Numbered from the stretch's first letter, positions 28,548 through 37,867 are shown. The stretch: 64,000 nucleotides of DNA from Flammeovirgaceae bacterium UBA2786 (GCA_002352225.1 DEIA01000074.1:1-64000); one strand, 5' to 3'. Notes: generated by a model from the letters alone, not told the origin. Numbers and translations are program-made.

Positions 28548-29578
28548 CGAAAATATTAGTAGCCGATGACGAAACGGATCTGGAAGTATTAATTAAGCAA
28601 AAGTTCAGACAAAAAATACGCGAACAGCACTACGAATTTGTGTTTGCTGTAAACGGAAATGATGCACTTGAAAAACTAAAGCAACATCCGGATGTGTCTG
28701 TAGTGCTAAGCGATATTAATATGCCCGAAATGGATGGGCTAACATTGCTCAGTCGCCTGGGCGAATCAAACCCGCTGATTAAATCGGTTATCGTGTCTGC
28801 CTATGGCGATATGGATAACATTCGCACAGCTATGAACCGAGGTGCTTTTGATTTTATAACTAAGCCTATCAACTTCGATGACCTTACACTCACGATGGAG
28901 AAGACCATTCGCCATGTGGGCCAGCTCAAAGATACTTTGCAAGCCATAAAAGAGAATAACATCTTAAAGATGTATGTAGACGAAACTGTGCTGAACTTTA
29001 TGGGCAGCCGGGAATATGAATCGTCTATAACCGCTAACGAAACAGTGGAAGCCACCGTTGCATTTATTGACATCTGCGGATTTACAGCCATCAGTGAAAA
29101 TGAAAAACCCGATACCGTTGTAAAACTATTGAATAGCTACTTCGATGTGATTGTGAAAGAAATAATTGCGCAAGGAGGTTACATCGATAAATTTATGGGC
29201 GATGCTGTAATGGCTGTATTCAAAGACGATTACCATCTTGATAGAGCACTGGATGCTTGCCTTGCTGTGCGTGAGCAGGTAAATAAATTACCCGAAACGG
29301 AAAGTACGTACAAACCGTTAGTTTCTATTGGCATTAACAGTGGCGAGATGATTAGTGGTAATATTGGATCTGCCAACTTGCGAAGACTTGATTATACGGT
29401 AATAGGCGATACAGTAAATACAGCCCAACGCTTACAGAGCGCAGCGGCACCCGGCCAGATTGTAATTAATCAGAAGGCTTTTGAACAAATAAAAACTTCA
29501 TTTCAATGTGTGCATCTGGGCGAAGTGCCGCTTAAGAATAAAGCTAACCCGGTAAATATTTACGAAGTTCTGGACTGA
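28544..29578 (+). CDS. Response regulator with class III nucleotide cyclase output
   Basis: 344 residues. Receiver at 1-120 (VADDET, SDINMPEMDG, TKPIN), a helical linker, then a class III cyclase domain (about 165-344). Metal-binding Asp176 (FIDICGF) and Asp220 (MGDAVMAVF) are present. The base-selecting pair is Lys216 and Thr285 (YTVIGD), as in class IIIb adenylate cyclases, and the transition-state Asn and Arg are in NTAQRL. All catalytic residues are intact, so it should make a cyclic nucleotide, most likely cAMP, under phosphorylation control. It follows five kinases and a lone receiver in the same operon. Confidence 0.92.
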   Translation: MTKILVADDETDLEVLIKQKFRQKIREQHYEFVFAVNGNDALEKLKQHPDVSVVLSDINMPEMDGLTLLSRLGESNPLIKSVIVSAYGDMDNIRTAMNRGAFDFITKPINFDDLTLTMEKTIRHVGQLKDTLQAIKENNILKMYVDETVLNFMGSREYESSITANETVEATVAFIDICGFTAISENEKPDTVVKLLNSYFDVIVKEIIAQGGYIDKFMGDAVMAVFKDDYHLDRALDACLAVREQVNKLPETESTYKPLVSIGINSGEMISGNIGSANLRRLDYTVIGDTVNTAQRLQSAAAPGQIVINQKAFEQIKTSFQCVHLGEVPLKNKANPVNIYEVLD

Positions 29579-29601
29579 TCAGGAGGATTATTGTTTGTGG
29601 A

Positions 29602-31299
29602 ATGAATGAGATTAAGAGTGTTGAGGCGTTAATAAATCAAGGACGGTACTTAGAAGCGCGTGAGCGGAGCCTGATTTTAAGAAACGATACGAGTGTAGAT
29701 ACCCTGCGCGTAAATCAATTGTTGGCGCTCAGTACATCCAAGTGTGGTTCGCCCGAATTGGCCGTAGAATACCTGGCTGGTTTATATGAACGTTTTCCTA
29801 ACGATTCTGAAACAGCTGGTATTCTGGGAGGTATTTACAAGAGTATTTTTCGTAAACAACAAAGTACTAAGTACGCCTTGTTGGCGCGCGATACATACGC
29901 AAAGAATTTTACTCAAACCGGAAACTATTACACCGGTATTAATGCAGCAACAATGTCTGTAATTGCTGGCAAAGCACAGCAAGGGCGTGAGTTAGCGGCA
30001 CAGGTAATTTCTACATTAGAGAATACTGCTACCACAGAGTGGGAGTGGGCTACACTTGCTGAAGCCTATCTGTTAACCAAAAATAAAGACAAAGCAATTG
30101 TGGCTTTTACAAAGGCCCGCCAATTGATTGCAACCGACTGGGGCAAAGTGTTAAGCGTGTATAACCAATTGTGGTTGCTGGATCATTACATGCCCATACC
30201 AAAAGAGGTAATAAAGATTTTTGCCCCGCCTGTTGTGGTTGCGTTTTCGGGCCACATGATAGATGCCCCGGGACGTGAAACCCCACGCTTTCCTTCCGCT
30301 ATCGAACAACAGGTAAAGCAATCTATTCAGGCTGCTCTCAATACGCTTAACGCAAGTGTAGGGTATTGCTCATTAGCCTGCGGAGCCGATATCCTTTTTG
30401 CCGAAGCAATAGCCGAACGGGGTGGCGAAGTTCAGGTGATTTTACCTTTTGCAGAACAGGATTTTGTAAAGATTAGTGTTGAATTTGCCAGAGCCAATTG
30501 GGTTCAAAGATTTATGGATATTAAAACAAAATATCCTCATACAATTATTACACAAGAGAAATATGGAGGTAATGATGATTTATTTTCACTGTTAGGAAAA
30601 TCCATTTTTGGTTCTGCCATTTTAAGAAGCAGAAGTTACCAGCAAGAACCTTTTCTGCTTACTGTTTTATCGGAGTTTGACCTGAAACGAAAAGAAGGGG
30701 GCACCCGAGATACGCTCCAACTTTGGCCATTTTTACAACGCCATACTAACATCAACCCCGATCCGTGGGTGAAAGCGATACCATCAACTTTACCTGAGAC
30801 ACAAAAAAGTTTGAGCAATGATAAAATTGCAGATCGACCCGTACTGTATCAGGTATTAATAGATATGGGTAAACTTATTCCTGCCGAACGATTAGCCGTT
30901 GTTAAATCGGTAAAAACAAGAATAGAAGGACAGCTATCAGTGAAACTGCATGTAGAGAATCCCGAAACCATTCTCATTGGCATGGATTCTGAGATTGGTT
31001 TACTAGATATGGTACGGGTAGTATGGAATGACGTTACACCTTTAAAACAAGAGAAGCCCATACGGATTGTGCTGCATGCAGGACCTGTTAACGTTAAAGA
31101 TACAACCCACGATGTTAGTTTACCTTCGTTATTTGCTATGGGACAAGTAGTGCCGAATGGAAATGTGTTTGCCACTACCACTATGGCTAGTGTGTTAGCG
31201 CTGTATCCTAAGAAATTTCAGTTAGAACAAGTGGGAAGTATTAAAACCCATGTTGCAGAAATCTACCAGGATTTGTATAAAGTAGAATTTGTACGGTAA
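29602..31299 (+). CDS. TPR-SLOG protein with degenerate cyclase-like C-terminus
   Basis: 565 residues, soluble, 23 bp after the cyclase gene. Residues 1-195 are TPR-like helices, as in TRAFs-binding (DUF4071-type) proteins. Residues about 208-345 look like a SLOG Rossmann domain: VVAFSGHMID, SLACGADILFAEAIAERG, VQVILPFAEQDF. SLOG domains are known nucleotide-messenger sensors. Residues about 395-565 keep the outline of a class III cyclase C-terminal half (IRIVLHAGPV, GQVVPNGNVFAT, LEQVG, YKVEF), but no metal Asp pair is visible. It is more likely a nucleotide sensor or cyclase regulator than an enzyme; this is inference. Confidence 0.72.
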   Translation: MNEIKSVEALINQGRYLEARERSLILRNDTSVDTLRVNQLLALSTSKCGSPELAVEYLAGLYERFPNDSETAGILGGIYKSIFRKQQSTKYALLARDTYAKNFTQTGNYYTGINAATMSVIAGKAQQGRELAAQVISTLENTATTEWEWATLAEAYLLTKNKDKAIVAFTKARQLIATDWGKVLSVYNQLWLLDHYMPIPKEVIKIFAPPVVVAFSGHMIDAPGRETPRFPSAIEQQVKQSIQAALNTLNASVGYCSLACGADILFAEAIAERGGEVQVILPFAEQDFVKISVEFARANWVQRFMDIKTKYPHTIITQEKYGGNDDLFSLLGKSIFGSAILRSRSYQQEPFLLTVLSEFDLKRKEGGTRDTLQLWPFLQRHTNINPDPWVKAIPSTLPETQKSLSNDKIADRPVLYQVLIDMGKLIPAERLAVVKSVKTRIEGQLSVKLHVENPETILIGMDSEIGLLDMVRVVWNDVTPLKQEKPIRIVLHAGPVNVKDTTHDVSLPSLFAMGQVVPNGNVFATTTMASVLALYPKKFQLEQVGSIKTHVAEIYQDLYKVEFVR

Positions 31300-31348
31300 A
31301 GGAATGTTTGGAACGTGTGAGCTTGGTTGAAATAATTTTATAAAACAA

Positions 31349-32986
31349 CTAGTCAGCAGCAGTTTCTTTCCCGTTGTTATCATTCACAAAAGCATGATAT
31401 AAGTTGTCGACAGCAGAGACTGTTTGCTTAATCATGTTGGTTAGGGTAGAAACAGAGACTTCTTTTTTTGTTTGCCCACGACTATTCTGATATAGATAAG
31501 CGACTATTTCTTCATAAAATTTATTATTCTCATCGTGCCAGTCGTGCACTTGAATTTCGGTTGTATACAAATAATTATCTATTTTATTTAAATGCAATTT
31601 TGTGTAAGCGCGTAATCTGTTGAGTATTTCTGTGCCCACCACGTCTTCAGATTCCGAAACAAATTTGAAGTTGTGCATAACATCTTTAATATCTTTTGCA
31701 GCAAATACAACAAAGCGCAGCGACATCATGTTTGCAGTAAGTCGCTTATACTCCGTTTCTTCAAGTTTCTGATCCTGCAATACGGCATAGTAGGCTGTCA
31801 AATCATCTTTTACGTATTTTATTTTTTCATATTTTTCGTTCAGGTCTACAGCGCTCGTAAAGATTGTTTTCCAGTTAGACTTTGCTTGTACCTTATCAAT
31901 CCCTAAACAATCATTAATAAAATTGCGGGTAAGCATGTAGACTTGTTTCAATTCGTCTTCCATAGCTTTTAGGGCTGCCTCTGGTACTTTAGCCGATACT
32001 CGTTTTATAAACATTGTATCTCCTTTAGGTTCTGAAGTTTTGAAACGCGTTTGTAAAAATTTCTCAAACAGTCCAAGAAAGGGTAAAAACAATACGATAC
32101 CAATAATGTTTAATAGCGTATGAAATGAAACCAGCGTGAGCAAAGCATCTTTAACGTAAAACACGTTGCTAATGAGAAGCAATAATGGTTTTAATAAAGC
32201 AAAAACCACCAGGCAGGTTATAATATTAAATAGTAGGTTAAATAAGGCCAGTCTTTTTTTATCGGCTGTACTGCCAATAGCAGCTATTGCCATAGTGGTG
32301 GTGGTACCAATGTTAGCTCCAATAAGCATGGCTGTTGCCTGGTAAATATCTAATAGTCCGGCATTCAAGGTGCTTAAAAGAATAACAACCATTGCTGAGC
32401 TGGATTGAATGAGTGCGGTAATTATCAGGCCCAGAATAAAAAATGCCCAAAGCCCATACTGCGAAAACATGCTGATGTCTATACTTCCGGCCACCGTATC
32501 CAGGGCATCTTTCATATAATCCAGCCCTAGAAACAGAAAACCAAAGCCCAGAAGAAAGCTACCGATATTCTTTAACACCGGACGATTATACAAAAGCAAG
32601 TAGAGGAGTATCCCTACAACAATAAACGGGTAAGAAAAATCGGCTATATCAAATTTAAAGCCAAGGGTTGCTATTACCCATCCACTAAAAGTGGTACCCA
32701 GATTGGCTCCTAAAATTACCCCTAATCCATTTTTTAAGGTTAGCATGCCAGCACCTAAAAAAGCTAACACAAGCAAACTTACCATTGTGCTGCTTTGTAA
32801 AACGATTGTAAAGAGTGTGCCAGTAAATATTCCTTTCCAACTTTTGTTGGTATAGCGTTGCAATAGATTACGAAAAGATTTTCCCGCAAAACCTTTAACA
32901 CCACTCTCCAACCGATTCATTCCAAAGATGAATATTGCCAGGCCGGCTAAAAACATCCATAAATCAAACACAGCATCTGGTGGCAT
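31349..32986 (-). CDS. Na/Pi cotransporter family protein
   Basis: 545 residues. Two inverted Na/Pi symporter repeats fill about 10-310, with the duplicated QSS motifs (VLQSSTMVSLL and IQSSSAMVV) and GANLGTT / GANIGTT. The C-terminal 220 residues form PhoU-like helices. It should couple phosphate uptake or export to sodium at the inner membrane. It is convergent with the signalling operon and just upstream, in the same direction, of nothing obviously linked. Confidence 0.9.
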   Translation of the reverse strand: MPPDAVFDLWMFLAGLAIFIFGMNRLESGVKGFAGKSFRNLLQRYTNKSWKGIFTGTLFTIVLQSSTMVSLLVLAFLGAGMLTLKNGLGVILGANLGTTFSGWVIATLGFKFDIADFSYPFIVVGILLYLLLYNRPVLKNIGSFLLGFGFLFLGLDYMKDALDTVAGSIDISMFSQYGLWAFFILGLIITALIQSSSAMVVILLSTLNAGLLDIYQATAMLIGANIGTTTTMAIAAIGSTADKKRLALFNLLFNIITCLVVFALLKPLLLLISNVFYVKDALLTLVSFHTLLNIIGIVLFLPFLGLFEKFLQTRFKTSEPKGDTMFIKRVSAKVPEAALKAMEDELKQVYMLTRNFINDCLGIDKVQAKSNWKTIFTSAVDLNEKYEKIKYVKDDLTAYYAVLQDQKLEETEYKRLTANMMSLRFVVFAAKDIKDVMHNFKFVSESEDVVGTEILNRLRAYTKLHLNKIDNYLYTTEIQVHDWHDENNKFYEEIVAYLYQNSRGQTKKEVSVSTLTNMIKQTVSAVDNLYHAFVNDNNGKETAAD

Positions 32987-33005
32987 AGCAATAGCTTGAA
33001 TAGTT

Positions 33006-33515
33006 TTAATTTACTTTCATTTGAAACAGGCTAACACCTGCGTTATGATAATGAGCCGGTAACTGGTCTGTGTTTGTCAAATTAAAAATCCCCAGAAAAT
33101 CAAACCCACATTTTTGATAATGTCGTATTAGCTCTTTGTTTTCTCCTACTGTATCTAACCTGATAAATTCCTTCTCGTTTTTTTCGGCATAAACCTTTGC
33201 CCATCTAACAATTTCTTTAACCAGGTTTTGTCCCCGGTAAATTGGATTAGTGGCTATTCGATGAATATAAACTGATGCGTCAGCATTTCGCTCTTCCCAT
33301 ATTTGCGGATCGCTGAAGGTAGTGGCCCACACACAGGCTATTTGCGTATCAATTACAATTTTCCATTGCCGCCCTTCGGTAATTTCGGTCTCTATCAATT
33401 TTTTATCAAATAATGGCCAGCATACGGCTCCTTTTATCTTTTGCAAATCTCTTGCACTTTCGTAAAGCCTAGCTATCTCCACTGCATCGGCCATTACGCT
33501 ATTTTCTATTATCAC
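33006..33515 (-). CDS. GNAT family N-acetyltransferase
   Basis: 169 residues, a single GNAT domain: VYIHRIATNPIYRGQNLVKEIVRWA holds the acetyl-CoA loop, here RGQNLV, and a C-terminal RLDTVGENKELIRHYQKCGFDFLG is typical of the last strands. Substrate unknown. It lies 19 bp upstream of the Na/Pi symporter gene on the same strand and may be co-transcribed with it. Confidence 0.85.
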   Translation of the reverse strand: MIIENSVMADAVEIARLYESARDLQKIKGAVCWPLFDKKLIETEITEGRQWKIVIDTQIACVWATTFSDPQIWEERNADASVYIHRIATNPIYRGQNLVKEIVRWAKVYAEKNEKEFIRLDTVGENKELIRHYQKCGFDFLGIFNLTNTDQLPAHYHNAGVSLFQMKVN

Positions 33516-33773
33516 AGGTAAAAAATTTAATCTCTCAGATAGGGCAATTTCTTAATTACATCACCATGGGTTTGATAACATCTACCCTAAACTCAGGAAG
33601 CAGCAAATTTTTGATTAAAGATGCATTAAACCGCTCTGTACTCAATAGATAATATTAACCTGAACTGTCCGAAGGTAGGTAACGCACCGTAGAAAATCAA
33701 ACAGACGAAATCTATCCGAAGTCAGGTAAAGGTTTAGGAAACCACAAGCCGCTGGAGAAAGAAAAGATGAACC

Positions 33774-34622
33774 TTAATAGTCGCCCAATGTCTCCGGTAA
33801 TTGTGCCAGCGCTTTGGCAAGTTCTTCATCGTTTGGCGCAACACCGTGCCATTTGTGTGATCCCATCATATAATCCACACCAAAACCCATTTCTGTTTTC
33901 ATCAGGTTAAGTACGGGTTTGCCTTTCCCGGCAAGGGTTTTAGCTTTTTCTAAGCCGGCTATCACTTCTTCTATTTTATTGCCATTAAATTCCTGAACAA
34001 TCCAACCAAAAGCTTCCCATTTGGCTTTCAGATCCAGTAATGAAAGAATTTTGTCTACCGGACCATCAATCTGTTGGCCGTTATAATCAATTGTGGCAAT
34101 CAGGTTATCTACTTTATTGTGTGGGGCATACATGGCTGCTTCCCATATTTGTCCTTCCTGTTGCTCGCCATCGCCCATCAGTACGTACACCAGACGATCA
34201 TCGCCATTTAATTTTTTTGCCAATGCGGCACCAATGGCTACCGATAAGCCTTGTCCTAAAGATCCAGATGCTACACGAACACCGGGTAAATGCTCGTGTG
34301 TAGCCGGGTGACCTTGCAACCTGGAGTCGAGTTTACGGAAGGTAGCGAGTTCTTTAACTTCGAAGTAGCCAGAGCGTGCTAATGCCGAATAGAAAACAGG
34401 AGAGATGTGGCCATTCGATAAAAAGCTAAGGTCTTCACCTTTACCATCCATATTAAAAGCGGGATTATGCTTCATGATGTGGAAGTAGAGCGCCACAAAG
34501 TATTCGGTACAACCCAGCGAACCACCGGGGTGGCCGCTTTGGCAGGCGTGTACCATGCGTACAATATCTCTGCGGATTTGACTGGCTGTGTTCTTTAGTT
34601 TGCTATAATCGGGCTGGGCCAT
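33774..34622 (-). CDS. Transketolase, N-terminal subunit
   Basis: 282 residues, the TPP-pyrophosphate-binding half: HPGGSLGCTEYFVALY, LSNGHISPVFYSAL, GSLGQGLSVAIGAAL, and the cofactor motif GDGEQQEGQIWEAAMYA with the Asn of DYNGQQIDG. It should form the active enzyme with the C-terminal subunit at 3519-4475. It is separated from that partner by about 29 kb that contains the whole signalling island. Confidence 0.92.
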   Translation of the reverse strand: MAQPDYSKLKNTASQIRRDIVRMVHACQSGHPGGSLGCTEYFVALYFHIMKHNPAFNMDGKGEDLSFLSNGHISPVFYSALARSGYFEVKELATFRKLDSRLQGHPATHEHLPGVRVASGSLGQGLSVAIGAALAKKLNGDDRLVYVLMGDGEQQEGQIWEAAMYAPHNKVDNLIATIDYNGQQIDGPVDKILSLLDLKAKWEAFGWIVQEFNGNKIEEVIAGLEKAKTLAGKGKPVLNLMKTEMGFGVDYMMGSHKWHGVAPNDEELAKALAQLPETLGDY

Positions 34623-34689
34623 GAAGTAAAATTTTGCCCGAAGATAAACCAGTTGTCAGGATTATGAAACCCTCTGGTAATGCAATTCG

Positions 34690-35238
34690 CTATTTCTTTT
34701 TTACAGCCTTTACGAACGCCTTTTTAGATACTTTTTTCAAGGCTTTTTTGGCGGGTTTCCTTTTCGCGGATTTGATTACCGGTGCCGACTTTCCCAGTAT
34801 CTGATCTGCATGATTCTTTGTATCTACTTTTTCAATTACTTCAGCAATAATTCCCTTTTCATCAATAACAAAAGTAACACGTGCTGTGCCCATATACTTT
34901 CTGCCATACATACTTTTCTCTACCCACGTGCCAAACAAGTGATGAACCGATTTATCGGTATCGGCCAACAGGCGAAAGGGAAGGTTTTCTTTTGCTATAA
35001 ACTTACGATGCGATTTTTCATCGTCTGAACTGATGCCCAGTACTTCGTACCCAGCTTTTTTTAACGCTTTGTAGTTATCGCGTAAACTGCAGGCTTCGGC
35101 CGTGCACCCGGGAGTCTGATCTTTCGGATAGAAATAGAGAACTACTTTCTTACCTGTAAAATCGGAAAGCTGCACGGGGTTGCCATCCTGATCGGTTGTC
35201 TTAAAACCGGGAGCTTTTGAACCAGCCAGTATTGCCAT
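34690..35238 (-). CDS. bcp: BCP/PrxQ-type peroxiredoxin with lysine-rich tail
   Basis: 182 residues from the ATG at 35238; an in-frame start at 35286 would overlap the upstream peptidase gene and adds unrelated residues. The peroxidatic Cys is in TPGCTAEAC, with the second Cys five residues later as in atypical 2-Cys PrxQ. GTWVEKSMYGRKYMGTARVTFVID is the usual middle. It reduces hydroperoxides using thioredoxin. Unusually, after the normal end (about 155) there is a tail of about 27 residues rich in Lys and Ala (KRKPAKKALKKVSKKAF), like histone-type tails, which could bind DNA or RNA. Confidence 0.9.
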   Translation of the reverse strand: MAILAGSKAPGFKTTDQDGNPVQLSDFTGKKVVLYFYPKDQTPGCTAEACSLRDNYKALKKAGYEVLGISSDDEKSHRKFIAKENLPFRLLADTDKSVHHLFGTWVEKSMYGRKYMGTARVTFVIDEKGIIAEVIEKVDTKNHADQILGKSAPVIKSAKRKPAKKALKKVSKKAFVKAVKKK

Positions 35239-35242
35239 AAGG

Positions 35243-37162
35243 TTATAGTTTTTGTCGAAAAAAAGCTTCGTTACCAGCCTGATCAACCACTTTTAATTCA
35301 AAATCTCCTTTCAGAGGTTTGAGTGCATCCGGCTTCTCTGATTTTAAGATTCCGGTTTTATAATCATATACCATTAACAACCACTCACCATTCAGGTTGG
35401 CTTCAAAATAAGATATTCCTGAAAGGTTATCTCTGATTTTGAACCGGGCAGCTGCCGAAGACAGAGCAATTTTTGTAACAGTGGGAGGAATGGTATCGCG
35501 CATTAGCGTAAACTGACCAAAGTCGCGGGTACTAAATCGAAGCCGGTTATTCTTCCACTCGCTGTTTACATACACAAAGCCACGACCTTCTTTACGATAC
35601 AAACCGAGATCGCGCGATTGAAAGTAACTGAACTTGGGTTTAAGGGTTACTGAAATACTTTTGTTTAGGGGACTTGTACGGTCGCCAAGGGTAAAAATCT
35701 CCTGCTTATTTAGGGTGTCATATGCTACATTCAGATAGAGGGTATCATAAAGCGATTGAAGTGGAAACTCCACATCCATCAGATCGCTATAGTATTTGTA
35801 TTCACTTTCAGAAGGTATTCGGTCTTTAAAATTAAACCGTATTGTGCCCTGGCAGGTAACAATTGAATCGGGTAAAATAGTTTTCAGATTCATTAAGTAC
35901 ACACGCTGATTACTTCCGCTATAGGCAGGGTTAAACAGCATATCTTTACCCTTGCTCCACACCGTAAGTTCTGGCTTGTCGTTTGCGCATTGCTTTACCT
36001 GTACCTTAAGTGTGTTTTCTATTAATTCTGTTTCGAATGGTTTACCACTGGCTGTAAGCAATGGTGTTTCAATAACAACCGGAGTGTACTTCAGGTTAAA
36101 CCGAACCTTACTTTCGTTTTGATTGAAATCTTTGAGTTGTATTTGAACTTCTTTGTCGTGGGTTACGGCAATACCTTGCTTTTTAACTATACCGGAATAA
36201 TAGGTAAGCCGGTTGCCATCGTCTATATATAGCTTATTGAATCGGTTACCACGTAACTCAAGTGTTTTGTAATCCATAAGTGTAAGTATTTGGCGTGTGT
36301 TGCCAAAGTTTACTTTATCAATTACCTGCTGAAACACCTGTTGGCTATCTACCTGTAAGGTGATATAATTTATACCATACCGAAACCGGCTGTTTTCCAT
36401 TTTATCGTGAGCCAACACCTCTACACCAATATTTCCACTGGCTAATACAGGATGTAACAACGAATACTGGTTACCGTTTTTAACAACCGAAAACTCAAAC
36501 CTGCCAAACTGATCGTTGATACGAGAACTGGCATCCAAAGTTTTAAGGGCTACTTTAAAAACCAAAGGGGCCATGTTATCTTTCACTTCGGCAAATTCGT
36601 ACATCAGCGGATTGATAGCTTCGTTGTTCAGATCGCGCACTTCAAAATGCAGGTGCGGGCCACCGGAGCCTCCTGTGTTACCCGACAACGCAAGTAAATC
36701 TCCTTTGGCTACCGGAAATTGATTAGGCGCAAACTCAAGATCAATTTCAGAAACCTTGCGCTTGTATCTTTCCTTGCGGATGTATTCGCCCACGAGACCT
36801 TTAAATTCTTCGAGGTGTGCGTATACCGTTGTGTTGCCATCGGGGTGAGTTACATATAAAACATTTCCATAACCGCCTGTGGTTGCAGATGCGCGCGAGA
36901 TATAACCCGTTTCGGCACTCAACACAGGTACGCCAATTCCAGGGGTATCAATATCTAACCCTGCATGAAAATGGGTGTTACGAAGCTCGCCCATAGTACC
37001 TGTAATGATAGCAGTGTTACCGGGTTTAATCGGAAACAGATAACTGCCCTTACGCGCAGGCATGGGATTATCTAACCTGAATTGTGCATGGCTTTGTATA
37101 AAAGCTGCCCCAATCAACAAAACTATAGCACTACTTAATTTCGAATTCCAAAAGTTTCTCAT
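35243..37162 (-). CDS. Secreted M23 (LytM-type) metallopeptidase
   Basis: 639 residues from ATG 37162, giving a clean signal peptide (SAIVLLIGAAFIQSHAQ). The peptidase domain lies at about 45-180, with zinc ligands in HFHAGLDID and the HLHFEVRD HxH. A long C-terminal region of beta-sandwich type (about 190-639) follows. It probably cuts peptidoglycan cross-links or acts on a cell-wall partner. It overlaps the FAH gene upstream by 32 bp and is followed after 4 bp by bcp, so the three probably form one transcript. Confidence 0.87.
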   Translation of the reverse strand: MRNFWNSKLSSAIVLLIGAAFIQSHAQFRLDNPMPARKGSYLFPIKPGNTAIITGTMGELRNTHFHAGLDIDTPGIGVPVLSAETGYISRASATTGGYGNVLYVTHPDGNTTVYAHLEEFKGLVGEYIRKERYKRKVSEIDLEFAPNQFPVAKGDLLALSGNTGGSGGPHLHFEVRDLNNEAINPLMYEFAEVKDNMAPLVFKVALKTLDASSRINDQFGRFEFSVVKNGNQYSLLHPVLASGNIGVEVLAHDKMENSRFRYGINYITLQVDSQQVFQQVIDKVNFGNTRQILTLMDYKTLELRGNRFNKLYIDDGNRLTYYSGIVKKQGIAVTHDKEVQIQLKDFNQNESKVRFNLKYTPVVIETPLLTASGKPFETELIENTLKVQVKQCANDKPELTVWSKGKDMLFNPAYSGSNQRVYLMNLKTILPDSIVTCQGTIRFNFKDRIPSESEYKYYSDLMDVEFPLQSLYDTLYLNVAYDTLNKQEIFTLGDRTSPLNKSISVTLKPKFSYFQSRDLGLYRKEGRGFVYVNSEWKNNRLRFSTRDFGQFTLMRDTIPPTVTKIALSSAAARFKIRDNLSGISYFEANLNGEWLLMVYDYKTGILKSEKPDALKPLKGDFELKVVDQAGNEAFFRQKL

Positions 37163-37745
37163 TTTCAATGTAAGCACAAAGGTTATTCCCAATCGCCACA
37201 GGCCCGACCCCTTTAGGTGTACCGGTAAAAATAAAATCGCCAGAGCGTAACGTAAAAAATTTTGATAGGTAGGATATTATATAGGTAAACGGAAAAAGTA
37301 ACAAGCTGGTATTTCCTTCTTGTTTAATTTTACCATCTATTTCTAATTTAAAATTAATATTGGCTAAGTCTTTAAACTCACTTACCGGAATGAATTTATC
37401 TGAAACAGGAGCAGAGCCATTAAAGCCTTTGGCAATATCCCACGGCAAGCCTTTCTCTTTCAGTTTCTGTTGAATATCGCGTGCTGTAAAATCAATACCC
37501 ACACCAATAGCGTCAAAGTATTTGTGAGCAAATTTTTCTTCTATGTTTTTGCCTTCTTTACAAATGCGCAATACCAGTTCCACTTCGTGATGAATGTCCT
37601 TAGAAAAATCGGGATAGTAAAAAGGTGTGTTATTACGAATAAGAGCCGTGTCGGGCTTGGTAAAAATAACAGGCTCGGTGGGTCGTTCATTATTCAACTC
37701 CTGAATATGCTCGGCATAGTTTCTACCAATAGCAAAGATTCTCAT
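37131..37745 (-). CDS. Fumarylacetoacetate hydrolase family protein
   Basis: 204 residues from ATG 37745 (start MRIFAIGRNYAEH; a longer form adds 13 residues of no likeness to the family). FAH-fold motifs: PVIFTKPDTAL, HHEVELVLRI with the metal Glu residues, GIDFTARDIQ, AKGFNGSAPV and GDFIFTGTPKGVGPV. Members hydrolyse or decarboxylate C-C bonds of acylpyruvate-like compounds; the reaction here is not known. Confidence 0.9.
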   Translation of the reverse strand: MRIFAIGRNYAEHIQELNNERPTEPVIFTKPDTALIRNNTPFYYPDFSKDIHHEVELVLRICKEGKNIEEKFAHKYFDAIGVGIDFTARDIQQKLKEKGLPWDIAKGFNGSAPVSDKFIPVSEFKDLANINFKLEIDGKIKQEGNTSLLLFPFTYIISYLSKFFTLRSGDFIFTGTPKGVGPVAIGNNLCAYIENEKLLEFEIK

Positions 37746-37817
37746 GTAATGCGGCAGGTTAGTCAACCGCAAATTTAGGAACATTAGCAGCGGAATCGAT
37801 CAATTTTAGCCGGATTT

Positions 37818-37849
37818 TTGAATAATTACACCGAAGGCTTTTACCTTTG
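37818..37849 (+). promoter_or_regulatory. Promoter of the M48 peptidase gene
   Basis: TTG at 37818-37820 and TACCTTTG at 37842-37849, separated by 21 bp, fit the Bacteroidota -33/-7 pattern. The start codon at 37868 follows by 18 bp. It reads away from the divergent FAH gene. Confidence 0.6.
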
Positions 37850-37867
37850 TTCGTAAATTCAATTTCT

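Noticed and set aside
9847..31299. A Thoeris defence system (TIR plus SLOG effector)
   Set aside because: The TIR and SLOG proteins are 17 kb apart, the SLOG protein has no sirtuin or TM effector, and kinases lie between; a shared signal remains possible but the known system is not present.
33516..33773. Gene or RNA in the gap between the GNAT and transketolase genes
   Set aside because: No frame with coding character, hairpin plus T-run or tRNA-like fold was seen.
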